A DNA stretch of 35,219 nt from Candidatus Omnitrophota bacterium. GTDB lineage: Bacteria; Omnitrophota; Gorgyraeia; Aquiviventales; Aquiviventaceae. The stretch is taken from contig JACQWM010000022.1 of NCBI GenBank assembly GCA_016209275.1, positions 1 to 35,219 on the forward strand, in the 5' to 3' direction. Below are positions 8,006-15,668 of this stretch, one piece after another (position 1 is the stretch's first letter; each line of letters starts with the position of its first letter). The translations under genes were made by a program, and so were the position numbers. Below the pieces are notes generated by a model, which did not search any database, was not told the DNA's origin, and was given only the letters and a program-made list of their open reading frames with translations.

Positions 8006-8691
8006 GATTGATGTTTCCTGGCAGCCATCGTCTCAGACGCGGGTTGTAACTGCAGTTCGATGCGGGAGAAGTGCTTGAGAATCATCTCGCGGGCAGCCCG
8101 CGGATGTAAGGTGTTCCGCAAGGCGGCATCATGGAGCACGAAGGCGAGCCGTGACAGCAGGGTCAGATGCATGCGCACAGTCGGGGTGACCAACGTGAAG
8201 AGCATTGAGACCGGTTTGCCGTCGAGGGCATGAAAGTCCACCGGCTGGCGCAGGAAGGCCAGCGAGACGAGCGGGGTGGGCACGCGCAGGACGATGGGGT
8301 TACGGACGTGAGGCACGGCGATGCCTTCCCCGATGCCTGTTGATCCGAGTCGCTCACGGGCCAGCAGCATCCGCAGGAGGAAGATCCGGTCAATCTCCGG
8401 AGGCAATGGCAATTGGCCGACGAGTTCTTTGAGCGCCATCCGCATGTCCTTCCCTGGCAGGTCATGCACAATCCCGCCCCGTTCCAGCGCTTGTGTGAGC
8501 ATCAGCAGGCGCGAGGGCGCCGGTGATAAAGGAATGCCCTCCGCGGTCGCCCACTCCAGCAACTGACTCTGATTGAAGCGATAATGCTCACGGACTCGGT
8601 GCGCCGGAAGCCCCCTGGTCTTGATCCACTGATGGAGCGTGTCCGGTGTGACGTTCAAGAGTGCGGCGGCTTCACGAATGTTCAATACCAT
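8002..8691 (-). CDS. Helix-turn-helix protein fused to PtsN-like EIIA domain
   Basis: A 229-residue two-domain regulator. Residues 1-55 form an excisionase/MerR-type winged helix-turn-helix (IREAAALLNVTPDTLHQWIK, then HYRFNQSQLLEW). Residues about 65-215 match the mannitol/fructose-type EIIA domain as in PtsN. The segment GSTGIGEGIAVPHVR aligns with the EIIA-Ntr active site, and H128 is the expected phosphorylation site. No EIIB or EIIC partner is present. It is the first gene of the hydrogenase-related operon and overlaps hyfB by 4 bp. The simplest reading is a regulator of this operon that senses the phosphorylation state of a PTS-Ntr chain or mimics such a sensor. Direct binding to the operon promoter is inference. 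Confidence 0.86.
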   Translation of the reverse strand: MVLNIREAAALLNVTPDTLHQWIKTRGLPAHRVREHYRFNQSQLLEWATAEGIPLSPAPSRLLMLTQALERGGIVHDLPGKDMRMALKELVGQLPLPPEIDRIFLLRMLLARERLGSTGIGEGIAVPHVRNPIVLRVPTPLVSLAFLRQPVDFHALDGKPVSMLFTLVTPTVRMHLTLLSRLAFVLHDAALRNTLHPRAAREMILKHFSRIELQLQPASETMAARKHQS

Positions 8692-8788
8692 GGAAGTGAC
8701 GAGGATACGGTTACGACAAGGATGCGCAACCGCACGGGGTGGGTGAGCACCTTCACGAACGCGTTATCGACTCCTCGATTCACCTATG
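8692..8788 (-). other. 5' leader of the hydrogenase-related operon with long-range pairing
   Basis: About 90 nt lie between the predicted -10 box and the first start codon at 8691. On the transcribed strand an early CGAGGA can pair with TCCTCG close to the start codon, enclosing further pairs such as CGGTT/AACCG. The pairing would bring the two ends of the leader together. No known riboswitch is recognised, and no strong Shine-Dalgarno sequence precedes the ATG (CACTTCC). The sequence shows possible structure only. Confidence 0.3.
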
Positions 8789-8816
8789 AGCATATAACGA
8801 TGAAAAATTTTGTCAA
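8789..8816 (-). promoter_or_regulatory. Sigma70-type promoter of the hydrogenase-related operon
   Basis: On the minus strand TTGACA (8816-8811) is followed after 16 bp by TATGCT (8794-8789). The -35 box overlaps the stop codon of the upstream GH94 gene (8813-8815). The spacer is AT-rich, unlike the surrounding GC-rich sequence, which supports a real promoter. Confidence 0.75.
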
Positions 8817-11473
8817 GAGTGAGACGAAGAGAGCGTGACTTGCAGCGCCAGGGGGTGTTTGGCGTGGAGCCGTTCAAGCAGGCCGCGATCGATGCGCGCG
8901 CCTCCTGTGGGCCGCCGAACGCAGCGAAGGCGCTTGCCCTCCACGCGAATCTCCTGGACCATCGATGATGCTCCAACGCGATGCGGAGAAGCGTGGTAGC
9001 GGATCAGCAGCCGGTGTTGGGCGAACGTGCATTCGACGGCGAGCTCACGGCGGTTGCCGAAATCTTCGCGGGTCAGCTGCGGATCCAAGACGAGATGGCC
9101 GTCCTCGCCTCGCACGCCGTAGACTTGGGTCAGCAGCAGGTCGATCAGCCATGAGGCTGAGCCGGTCAGATACCCGTACATCCCGCGACCTTCGGCATTG
9201 AAATATTCCGGCAGGCCGGGCAACAGCTTCGCCGCCGGCGCATTCGCGAGACGATACAGCGCGTGCCAGACCTCGCGTCCCGCCTGGGGCTTTCGCCGCA
9301 CGTACAACGCATACGCGTACATCACCGCCATGTGGCTGAAGATGGCGCCATTTTCCTTCTCGCCGTAGGCGAACGCAAACGCCCGCCCCAACGACGGCTG
9401 TGGTACTCCGAAATTGGTGTTGAGCCGAATGCCTCCGCGCCGCGGATCGCGCAGAAAGCGATTGACGGCGCGGATGGCGCGATCGACCTGCTCATCGGTG
9501 GCGATGCCGGACATGATCGGAAACACCTGGCCGGTCAGCGTCATCCTTACCCGCCCATCCCTCACACCCTCAACGCGGCGGCCGGCGTTATCGTAGTAGC
9601 CGTTGAACCAGCCCTCGCCCTTCGCGGTGACCCACTCCTGCCGCTGGATCCTTCGCGCGAGGTCGTCATGTTTCTGTGTCAGGTCGCGCGCGAGATCCGC
9701 GAGAGGCACGCGCGCCGTGCGCCCGGACACGTCGCGGCTCACGCGTTGAAGATAGGCCTCAAGGCGCCGGCGTTTCGCGGACGAGCTGGCGTAGTTGACG
9801 CGCGCTCCTCGCGGCAGCCGGTCCAGCAACAGCAACAGCTCCTCCGGCACGTCGAGGGCGGCGATGCCTCGCGCGCGCAGCCGCTCGGCGAGCCGTGCCA
9901 GCCGCTGCAGGTTCCACGCGTACAACGAGGTGAAGGCCACCGATTCTCCTCGTTCGGCCGCCATGTCCAGCCCATCGTTCCAATCCGCGCCCTCCAGGCG
10001 GCAGACATTGTGCTCGCCGACGTTGAAAAACGCGGTCAGGTGCTGGACCAGCAGATGCTGCAGCACCGACCCGCGGAAGATGTTTCCGCGCCGCGTGCGC
10101 AATTGAAATCCGTACGCTTCGGTCCATCCCTCATCGCGCCTCCGGCAGCGGAACAGCTGCGGGTCGCGGAAATAGGCTCGCGGCTCCAGCAGGAATCGAA
10201 GATCGCCGGTGTGATCAAGATAGCGCAGGATCGCGTGGGTCGGCCACGCCCCATGATCCATCCAGGTGCGAGGAATATGATTGCGGTCGGCGATGAAGCG
10301 GCCGTCGCGCCCAATAATGGTGGCGTTGGAGCCGTCAATCCGCACCCCGCCGATATTGTGCAACAGCATCGGCTTGACCGCCGCCGGATCAGACAGCAGC
10401 AAGGCCAACCCATCTTGCCACAAATCCCGCCAGCCGCGCCCGCCGCGGCCATAGTCAAATTGCGGAAGGAAAGAATTGCCGTAGAGCCGGCGCAGGACCG
10501 GTTGGATATTCACCCAGGAGAGCCAGCCGTTGAGCGCTCGATCTGCGGTTGAAAAGCACACGCGGCGCGACTGCTCTTGCCAGAAGGCCTGCGTGGCGCG
10601 AAGGGAGCGCGCCGCCGACGCTGGGTGTTTGGCCCAACGGGTCCATCGGCGCGGCCTGTCCGGATCGCGGGAAATCCCGGACAGCAGCAGGTAGTGAGTG
10701 CTGGCACCCGGGGCCAGCCGGCAGGAGGAGAAGCGGAACGCCCCGATCGCCTCGCGGCCGCCCAGGTCTTTTTGACGATACCGAGGGGCGCGCTGCTGCT
10801 GCCAGACCGCGGCGGGTGACACGAATGTTCCGCACGGCCCAAGAAAATCTTCCTCGCGCGCCCAGACGTCCGTCGGTGCTTGGCCCCGCGGTCCGAAGGC
10901 CAAGACCGTGTACAGGGTGCGATTCGGCCGGTGTCCCCGCTCATCAAACGACATCACCGGTTTCACCATGACGCCATGCGGGATGATGCGCATTCGGTGG
11001 AGCAGCACCGTCACATGCCGGTGATCGCGCGCGTGATCGGCCGAGCGGCAAAACATCGGGATGGCGGCATACGGCATGAATCGCAGCGGCCGCGCGGAAG
11101 TGTTGGTCACGGTGATGCGCATCAGCTCAATCGGTTCAGGCCTGTCGGCTGGGCACCATAACGTGATGGTGACCGTAAAGCGTGATGTCCGTGTGGCGAG
11201 CTGAAACCATCCAGGGCCCATATCGATGGTGCGGTTGGCGGCTGTGGCGGCCGACCATGGAGTCTTCCGAGGCTCAACAATCCAACAATTCCGCCGAATC
11301 AGCGTATGCGGCAGGTCTTCCGCCGTCAGAGGCGGGGTCAGATACTCATGATGGCTGAGGGCCAGCCCGCCTTGCAGCGTCGGTGAGGTCCAGGACAACG
11401 CGCCCCCTTCGTTGGCAAGAGGGACATAGCAACGGCTGATGGTGGCCGTATGATCGGTGCTCAGCGCTGACAT
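8813..11473 (-). CDS. GH94-family phosphorylase-like protein (cellobiose/chitobiose phosphorylase type)
   Basis: An 886-residue protein with the GH94 layout. An N-terminal beta-sandwich (about 1-290) is followed by a helical linker and an (alpha/alpha)6 barrel (about 330-800), with a short C-terminal beta-domain. Recognisable motifs are FDYGRGGRGWRDLWQD (substrate pocket), LEGADWNDGLD containing the catalytic acid region (D497-D500), and KGEGWFNGYYDNAGRR. GH94 enzymes split beta-glucosides with phosphate to release a sugar 1-phosphate. The exact substrate cannot be read; cellobiose, chitobiose and laminaribiose types are all possible. No signal peptide is visible, so it is cytoplasmic. The start follows a TACAAT box by only about 10 bp, suggesting a leaderless mRNA. 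Confidence 0.82.
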   Translation of the reverse strand: MSALSTDHTATISRCYVPLANEGGALSWTSPTLQGGLALSHHEYLTPPLTAEDLPHTLIRRNCWIVEPRKTPWSAATAANRTIDMGPGWFQLATRTSRFTVTITLWCPADRPEPIELMRITVTNTSARPLRFMPYAAIPMFCRSADHARDHRHVTVLLHRMRIIPHGVMVKPVMSFDERGHRPNRTLYTVLAFGPRGQAPTDVWAREEDFLGPCGTFVSPAAVWQQQRAPRYRQKDLGGREAIGAFRFSSCRLAPGASTHYLLLSGISRDPDRPRRWTRWAKHPASAARSLRATQAFWQEQSRRVCFSTADRALNGWLSWVNIQPVLRRLYGNSFLPQFDYGRGGRGWRDLWQDGLALLLSDPAAVKPMLLHNIGGVRIDGSNATIIGRDGRFIADRNHIPRTWMDHGAWPTHAILRYLDHTGDLRFLLEPRAYFRDPQLFRCRRRDEGWTEAYGFQLRTRRGNIFRGSVLQHLLVQHLTAFFNVGEHNVCRLEGADWNDGLDMAAERGESVAFTSLYAWNLQRLARLAERLRARGIAALDVPEELLLLLDRLPRGARVNYASSSAKRRRLEAYLQRVSRDVSGRTARVPLADLARDLTQKHDDLARRIQRQEWVTAKGEGWFNGYYDNAGRRVEGVRDGRVRMTLTGQVFPIMSGIATDEQVDRAIRAVNRFLRDPRRGGIRLNTNFGVPQPSLGRAFAFAYGEKENGAIFSHMAVMYAYALYVRRKPQAGREVWHALYRLANAPAAKLLPGLPEYFNAEGRGMYGYLTGSASWLIDLLLTQVYGVRGEDGHLVLDPQLTREDFGNRRELAVECTFAQHRLLIRYHASPHRVGASSMVQEIRVEGKRLRCVRRPTGGARIDRGLLERLHAKHPLALQVTLSSSHS

Positions 11474-11483
11474 GAGGAACCCT

Positions 11484-11492
11484 ATTGTAGCA
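11484..11492 (-). promoter_or_regulatory. Extended -10 promoter of the GH94 gene, probably leaderless
   Basis: TGCTACAAT on the minus strand (11492-11484) is a good extended -10 box. It ends 10 bp before the ATG at 11473, so the transcript would begin at or almost at the start codon. No convincing -35 box lies at normal spacing. Confidence 0.5.
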
Positions 11493-11586
11493 CACGTGCG
11501 ATGGTTCTTGATTCCTGCGCGCCCCGTTGTAGTATATGAGATAAATCATAGACGTTGGGTTTCCTCCTCAGGCCGAAAGTCTGGTC

Positions 11587-11617
11587 TTGACTTTCCAGCC
11601 ACTGGAACGTGTATCAT
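11587..11617 (+). promoter_or_regulatory. MerR-type promoter with operator palindrome in a 19-bp spacer
   Basis: TTGACT (11587-11592) and TATCAT (11612-11617) are separated by 19 bp, the overlong spacing typical of promoters activated by MerR proteins. The spacer holds a perfect inverted repeat TTCCAG-CCA-CTGGAA (11593-11607). The -10 box ends 8 bp before the MerR start codon at 11626, so the transcript may be leaderless. This predicts autoregulation by the encoded MerR protein. Confidence 0.82.
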
Positions 11618-11625
11618 GCCTGATC

Positions 11626-12087
11626 ATGGCGCAGTATCAGATTGGTGAAATCGCCAAGAAGGTGGCGCTTACTCCAAAAACCATTCGGTACTATGAAGCC
11701 ATCGGCTTGCTGCCGAAAGCCTCCCGGACCCTCTCCGGCTATCGGGCGTATGACGCGACGACCCTCGACCGGCTCGAGTTTATCCGGAAAACCCAGCACC
11801 TTGGGCTGCGCTTGCGAGAGATTCGAGACGTGGTGCAGCTTTTGGAGAGCCGGCAATGCCCCTGCCGCGCGGTCGAGCAGTTGCTAAGGCAGCGGCTCAA
11901 GGAACTGGATATTTCGAGAGCTGAGCTCCAGGGCCAGATCCGCCGCGTCAGGCACGCGCTTCGGCAAGCCCGCCGTGCGCACTGGTTGAAACACGTGCGT
12001 GCTCGCTCGCCGCGCCAGCAACCGCCGCCCACCACACCGCTCGGGTTTTTTTCCCCACGTTTCCCGCCCGCCTCGGATGCGTCCTAA
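11626..12087 (+). CDS. MerR family transcriptional regulator
   Basis: A 153-residue MerR protein. The winged helix-turn-helix IGEIAKKVALTPKTIRYYEAIGLLP occupies residues 4-30, and GYRAYDATTLDRLEFIRKTQHLGLRLREI follows. A coiled dimerisation helix runs from about residue 75 to 115. A CPC pair begins the helix (ESRQCPCRAVEQ), at the place of the first metal cysteine in ZntR/MerR proteins. The C-terminal cysteine loop of those proteins is absent; a basic, proline-rich tail (RRAHWLKHVRARSPRQQ) takes its place. The start at 11626 is preferred over an upstream TTG at 11587 because that TTG lies in the -35 box. The inducer is unknown; the gene likely controls itself and the downstream signalling genes. 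Confidence 0.88.
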   Translation: MAQYQIGEIAKKVALTPKTIRYYEAIGLLPKASRTLSGYRAYDATTLDRLEFIRKTQHLGLRLREIRDVVQLLESRQCPCRAVEQLLRQRLKELDISRAELQGQIRRVRHALRQARRAHWLKHVRARSPRQQPPPTTPLGFFSPRFPPASDAS

Positions 12088-12871
12088 GCCGCCGGCCGGC
12101 ATCGGGCAGCGCCCGATCAGGTTTTCCACGGCGATGCTGCGCACGTGTGGCATCATCGCGGTTGTGGAAGTTGCGGTGATGCTGCTGCTATCGTTGGCGG
12201 GGCTGCGCGCGAGCGCGTGGCTCAGTCTCGCAGATGGGGTTCTGCTGAGCCTCTTGAGCGCGCCGGCGCTCTATCGCTGGGTGATCCGGCCGAGCCGCTT
12301 GAGGGAGCAGACGCTGCGGGAGAACGAGGAGCGCTTCCGCCTGGTCGTCGAATCGGTCCCCAGCGCCATCCTGCTGGTTGACCACGCAGGAAACATCACG
12401 TTCGCCAACTCGCAGGTGGCGCGCCTCTTCGGCTACGCGCCCGAGGAGCTCATCGGCCAGTCGGTCGAGCTCCTCGTGCCAGAGCGCTTCAGACACACGC
12501 ACCCCAGCTACGCCAAGGCATTTTTTGCTCATGCGAAACCCCGCGTGCTGGGCGCCGGCCGCATTCTGCTTGCCCGACGGAAGGACGGGACAGAAATTCC
12601 CTTTGAGATCGGGCTCAACCCCATGGAGACTCCCGAGGGCGCGCGCGTCCTGGCCGTCCTCATCGACATCACCGATCGCAAGCGGAATGAAGCCATGCTC
12701 GTGGAGAACATCTCCGAACTGGAGCGATTCAAACATGTGACCGTTGACCGCGAGAACCGCATGATCGAGCTGAAACGCGAAGTGAATGACCTCTCCCAAG
12801 CACTCGGACGTCCAGCGCCGTACGATGTCAGCTTTGAAGCGCTGAAACGCTCGCTCCCATCATCCGGATGA
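12077..12871 (+). CDS. Membrane-anchored PAS domain protein without kinase domain
   Basis: A 264-residue protein. Two hydrophobic segments (IIAVVEVAVMLLLSLAGL and LADGVLLSLLSAPALYRWVI) cover about residues 20-75. A PAS/PAC domain follows (about 90-210: ERFRLVVESVPSAILLVD, FANSQVARLFGY, RRKDGTEIPFEIGLNP, LIDITDRKR). The last 50 residues form a coiled coil (NISELERFKHVTVDREN, then MIELKREVNDL). There is no HisKA, ATPase or cyclase domain, so it probably senses a signal and acts through a partner, most likely the kinase encoded next. The gene overlaps merR by 11 bp and the kinase gene by 4 bp. A downstream ATG at 12134 is an alternative start. Confidence 0.84.
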   Translation: MRPKPPAGIGQRPIRFSTAMLRTCGIIAVVEVAVMLLLSLAGLRASAWLSLADGVLLSLLSAPALYRWVIRPSRLREQTLRENEERFRLVVESVPSAILLVDHAGNITFANSQVARLFGYAPEELIGQSVELLVPERFRHTHPSYAKAFFAHAKPRVLGAGRILLARRKDGTEIPFEIGLNPMETPEGARVLAVLIDITDRKRNEAMLVENISELERFKHVTVDRENRMIELKREVNDLSQALGRPAPYDVSFEALKRSLPSSG

Positions 12872-15150
12872 GAGCCCGACATCCGGCGAGCGGAGGCATC
12901 GCCCTTGCCACGGCGACGTTTGGCGTCTTGCTGACCGCCACGTGGTTCGCATGGCGATACACGCTGCACGTCCGTTCGGCGCTTGCCGCGAAACGGTTTG
13001 AGCAGAGGGCGGCCGAGATCACCGCGGACTTGGATCAGCGGCTGAAGCTGTATGTGAGCCTGTTGCAGGGCGTTCAAGGGTTGTATGCCGCGAGCCGGTC
13101 GGTGGAGCGCGATGAATTCGTGACGTATGTGAACCGGGTCAACCAGATCGCGCCCTACCCAGGGGCGGTTGGGATCCGCTTCGTTGAACGCGTGCCGGCC
13201 GATGCGGTCGACGCATTCATCCAGCGAGTGCGAACCGACACCAGCGTGCATGCGGAGGGCTACCCGGAGTTTCAGATCCACCCGCCTGGCCAGCGGGAAG
13301 AATACTACGTGAACACGTACCTCTACCCGATGAACCAGGGTGACTCGGCGCTGGGCTTCGATATTCGCACCGAGGCCTCTCGCAGAGAGGCGTGCGAGCG
13401 AGCCAGAGATAGCGGCGAACTCAGCGCCACCGGGCGGATGATCTTCTCGCAGGATCAGGGCAAGCCAGAGTCGAGTATTCGGCTGGTCTTGCCGATCTAC
13501 CGCAACGGGGTGCCGCACGGCACGCCGGAGCAGCGGCGAGCCGCGCTGCAAGGGTTTGTCACATCGGTGATCCATGCGCAGGCCCTGGTGGCCGAGGCGG
13601 TCAGGATCAGGGCCCTGGCGCCGGAATGGGACGTTGAAATCTTCGATGGCGCGCTGCTCGATGGCGAGCATCGGTTGTATGACGTTCATCCGGCGACCGA
13701 GGCGGCGCGCCCCATCGCAGGCGGCTTGCAGCGGGCAACGACCGTGGGGGTGGGCGGACGGACATGGACCCTGATCTTTGCCACTCCATCGCGGCCGGAA
13801 CTGCCCCGCCTTGAGGAGTTCCTCCCCTGGATGGTGTTGGGAATCGGAGCGCTGTTAAGCGGGCTGGTATCGATGCTGGTCCACGTCCTGACCACGGCCA
13901 AAAACCGCGCCGCGGCCTTGGCCGAACGGATGACGGCGAATCTTCGCCAAACCGCCAACGCCTTGCAGGCGGTGGTGCAGGCCTCGCCTGTCGCCATCCT
14001 GTCCATGAATGCGCAGGGCGAGGTCCTAACGTGGAACCCTGCGGCGGAGCGCTTGTTCGGGTGGAGCGAGCAGGAGGTTGTTGGCAAGCTCGTGCCGATC
14101 GTGCCCGAGGGTCGCCAGGAGGATTTCCGTACGGTGATGCAAGAGGAACTGGCCGGCACGGGCCACGCGCTTGAGCGGCCGTGCCTGCGCAAGGACGGTT
14201 CACTGGTGGAGGTGAGCGTCTTGGCCGCGCCGCTGCGGAATGCGAACGGGGCGATCATCGGCGTGCTGTCGCTGCTCACCGACATCACCGAGCGCAAGCG
14301 CTCCGAAGAGCAATTGCGCCAGGCGAACGTGGACTTGCTGAAGCGGGAACGGGCGGTGCTCAATGTGCTGGCGGATTTGAAAAACTCCCACGAGCGCTTG
14401 CAGATGGCGCAAACACAGCTCATCCAGGCCGAGAAGATGAGCGTGGTGGGGCGGCTGGCCAGCGGGATCGCCCATGAGGTGAAAAATCCGCTGCAGGTCA
14501 TCACGCAAGGGGTCGACTATCTCCAGGGCGAATTGCCGTCAGACGACAGGCGGTATGCCGAGGCGATTCACCTGATCAGAGACGCGGTCATCCGGGCGGA
14601 TCGGATCGTCCGCGAGCTCTTAAGCTACTCCCGCCCCTCGCGCCTTCAGCTCTCCCCGGTGGCCCTCCATGCGTTGGTGTCAAAATCGCTTGAGCTCCTC
14701 GGCCGCCAAGCCGCCGTCGGCAACGTGCAGATCCTCATCGAGGTGCCTGAGACGCTGCCGATGGTGATGCTGGATGACAACCAAATGCAGCAAGTCTTCA
14801 TCAATCTCATCGTCAACGCCCTTCACGCCATGCCGGCCGGAGGGACCTTGACGATCCGCGCTGCTGAGCGGCTGTTGGCGGCTGATGATCCGCTCACCCG
14901 CCTAAGGCTGGGAGAGTTTCAAGCGGGCGAGCGCGTAGTGGTGTGCGAGGTGCAGGATACCGGCATCGGCATCCCGGAGGACGCGCTGAGCAAAGTCTTC
15001 GACCCATTTTTCACCACCAAGCCGCCCGAAGAAGGCACAGGGTTGGGGTTGTCCATCAGCCGGGCGATCATCGAGCACCACCGCGGGGCCATTGTTTTGC
15101 GCAGTGCGCCCGGGCAGGGGACCACCGTGGCGATGGCGTTTCACATCTAA
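12868..15150 (+). CDS. CHASE-PAS sensor histidine kinase
   Basis: A 760-residue membrane sensor kinase. A first helix (about 8-30), an extracytoplasmic CHASE domain (about 70-290, with YPGAVGIRFVERVP and TYLYPMNQGDSALGFD) and a second helix (about 322-345) are followed by a PAS/PAC domain (about 370-490). A HisKA domain has its H-box GIAHEVKNPLQ (H536), and the HATPase domain has all boxes: N (NLIVNALHAM), G1 (DTGIGIP), F (FDPFFTTK) and G2 (GTGLGLS). All catalytic residues look intact. It starts within the stop of the PAS gene (ATGA) and is followed by a receiver gene, giving a complete two-component pair. CHASE domains sense small extracellular ligands; which one cannot be told. Confidence 0.93.
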   Translation: MRARHPASGGIALATATFGVLLTATWFAWRYTLHVRSALAAKRFEQRAAEITADLDQRLKLYVSLLQGVQGLYAASRSVERDEFVTYVNRVNQIAPYPGAVGIRFVERVPADAVDAFIQRVRTDTSVHAEGYPEFQIHPPGQREEYYVNTYLYPMNQGDSALGFDIRTEASRREACERARDSGELSATGRMIFSQDQGKPESSIRLVLPIYRNGVPHGTPEQRRAALQGFVTSVIHAQALVAEAVRIRALAPEWDVEIFDGALLDGEHRLYDVHPATEAARPIAGGLQRATTVGVGGRTWTLIFATPSRPELPRLEEFLPWMVLGIGALLSGLVSMLVHVLTTAKNRAAALAERMTANLRQTANALQAVVQASPVAILSMNAQGEVLTWNPAAERLFGWSEQEVVGKLVPIVPEGRQEDFRTVMQEELAGTGHALERPCLRKDGSLVEVSVLAAPLRNANGAIIGVLSLLTDITERKRSEEQLRQANVDLLKRERAVLNVLADLKNSHERLQMAQTQLIQAEKMSVVGRLASGIAHEVKNPLQVITQGVDYLQGELPSDDRRYAEAIHLIRDAVIRADRIVRELLSYSRPSRLQLSPVALHALVSKSLELLGRQAAVGNVQILIEVPETLPMVMLDDNQMQQVFINLIVNALHAMPAGGTLTIRAAERLLAADDPLTRLRLGEFQAGERVVVCEVQDTGIGIPEDALSKVFDPFFTTKPPEEGTGLGLSISRAIIEHHRGAIVLRSAPGQGTTVAMAFHI

Positions 15151-15215
15151 GGCCGAGCGCCCGTCGCGCTCGGCATTCCGCGGCGACCCCGATGGTCGCC
15201 GCTTCAGAGGAACGC
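15151..15215 (+). other. Two-hairpin leader before the response regulator (element A)
   Basis: A perfect 9-bp hairpin GCCGAGCGC/GCGCTCGGC (15152-15174) is followed by ATTCC and a second perfect 9-bp hairpin GCGGCGACC-CCGAT-GGTCGCCGC (15180-15202). TTCAGAGGAACGC then carries the ribosome binding site up to the ATG at 15216. The second hairpin, its NYGAT loop and the TTCANAGGA tail recur at 19636-19674 and 20575-20613 with compensatory base changes. No known RNA family is recognised. Confidence 0.65.
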
Positions 15216-15668
15216 ATGGCGAGGAAAAAAATTCTGCTGATCGATGACGAACCGTCGATCTGCAAGTTCACCAAGCTCAATCTCGAGCGGGACGGCGCCT
15301 TCGAGGTGACGACGGCTTGCTCAGGCAAAGAGGGATTGGAGAAAGCGCTCACCGAGCCCTTCGACCTCGTCATCACCGATTTTCGGATGCCGGAGATGGA
15401 CGGCAAGGCGGTGTTAGATGCGCTGAAAGCGGCCAGGCCAGAGTGCCCAGTCGTCTTGTTTTCGATCTACCATGACGACGCCTCCGCCATGACCGTGGAC
15501 ATCCGCAACAAGGCCGACGGGATCATCAGCAAACCCATCGATAACGCCGCGCTGCTTCGGACGATCAGCGAGGCGCTCTCGAGGAAGCCGCGCCCGCAGC
15601 CGCCAGCGTCATCTCAATCGACGCCGCCTCGCCCTGGCGGATCTGCTCGGCGTAGGGTGCCGGGATGA
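15216..15668 (+). CDS. Response regulator (receiver domain with basic/proline-rich tail)
   Basis: A 150-residue protein. Residues 1-123 form a receiver domain with acidic residues D10-D11 (LLIDDEPS), phosphoacceptor D55 (LVITDFRMPEMDG), S83 (LFSIYHDD) and K106 (IISKPID). No DNA-binding or enzymatic output domain follows. The last 27 residues (RKPRPQPPASSQSTPPRPGG and onward) are Pro/Ser/Arg-rich and are encoded where the gene overlaps the convergent GH94-type gene by 104 bp. The start at 15216 has AGAGG 5 bp upstream. The longer open frame upstream overlaps the kinase gene and is rejected. It is the likely partner of the CHASE kinase. The tail may be a by-product of the overlap. Confidence 0.9.
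   Translation: MARKKILLIDDEPSICKFTKLNLERDGAFEVTTACSGKEGLEKALTEPFDLVITDFRMPEMDGKAVLDALKAARPECPVVLFSIYHDDASAMTVDIRNKADGIISKPIDNAALLRTISEALSRKPRPQPPASSQSTPPRPGGSARRRVPG

Noticed and set aside
9263-10552. Long plus-strand open frame (429 codons) antisense to the first GH94 gene
   Set aside because: Its translation is rich in Arg, Pro and Gln with no domain pattern, while the minus frame carries clear GH94 motifs. High GC content makes long shadow frames common.
12529-13689. Minus-strand open frame (386 codons) across the PAS and kinase genes
   Set aside because: It crosses two well-supported coupled genes on the other strand and shows no family signature.
15180-15202. The hairpin leaders as rho-independent terminators
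   Set aside because: They lie directly before ribosome binding sites and start codons and have no T-tract.
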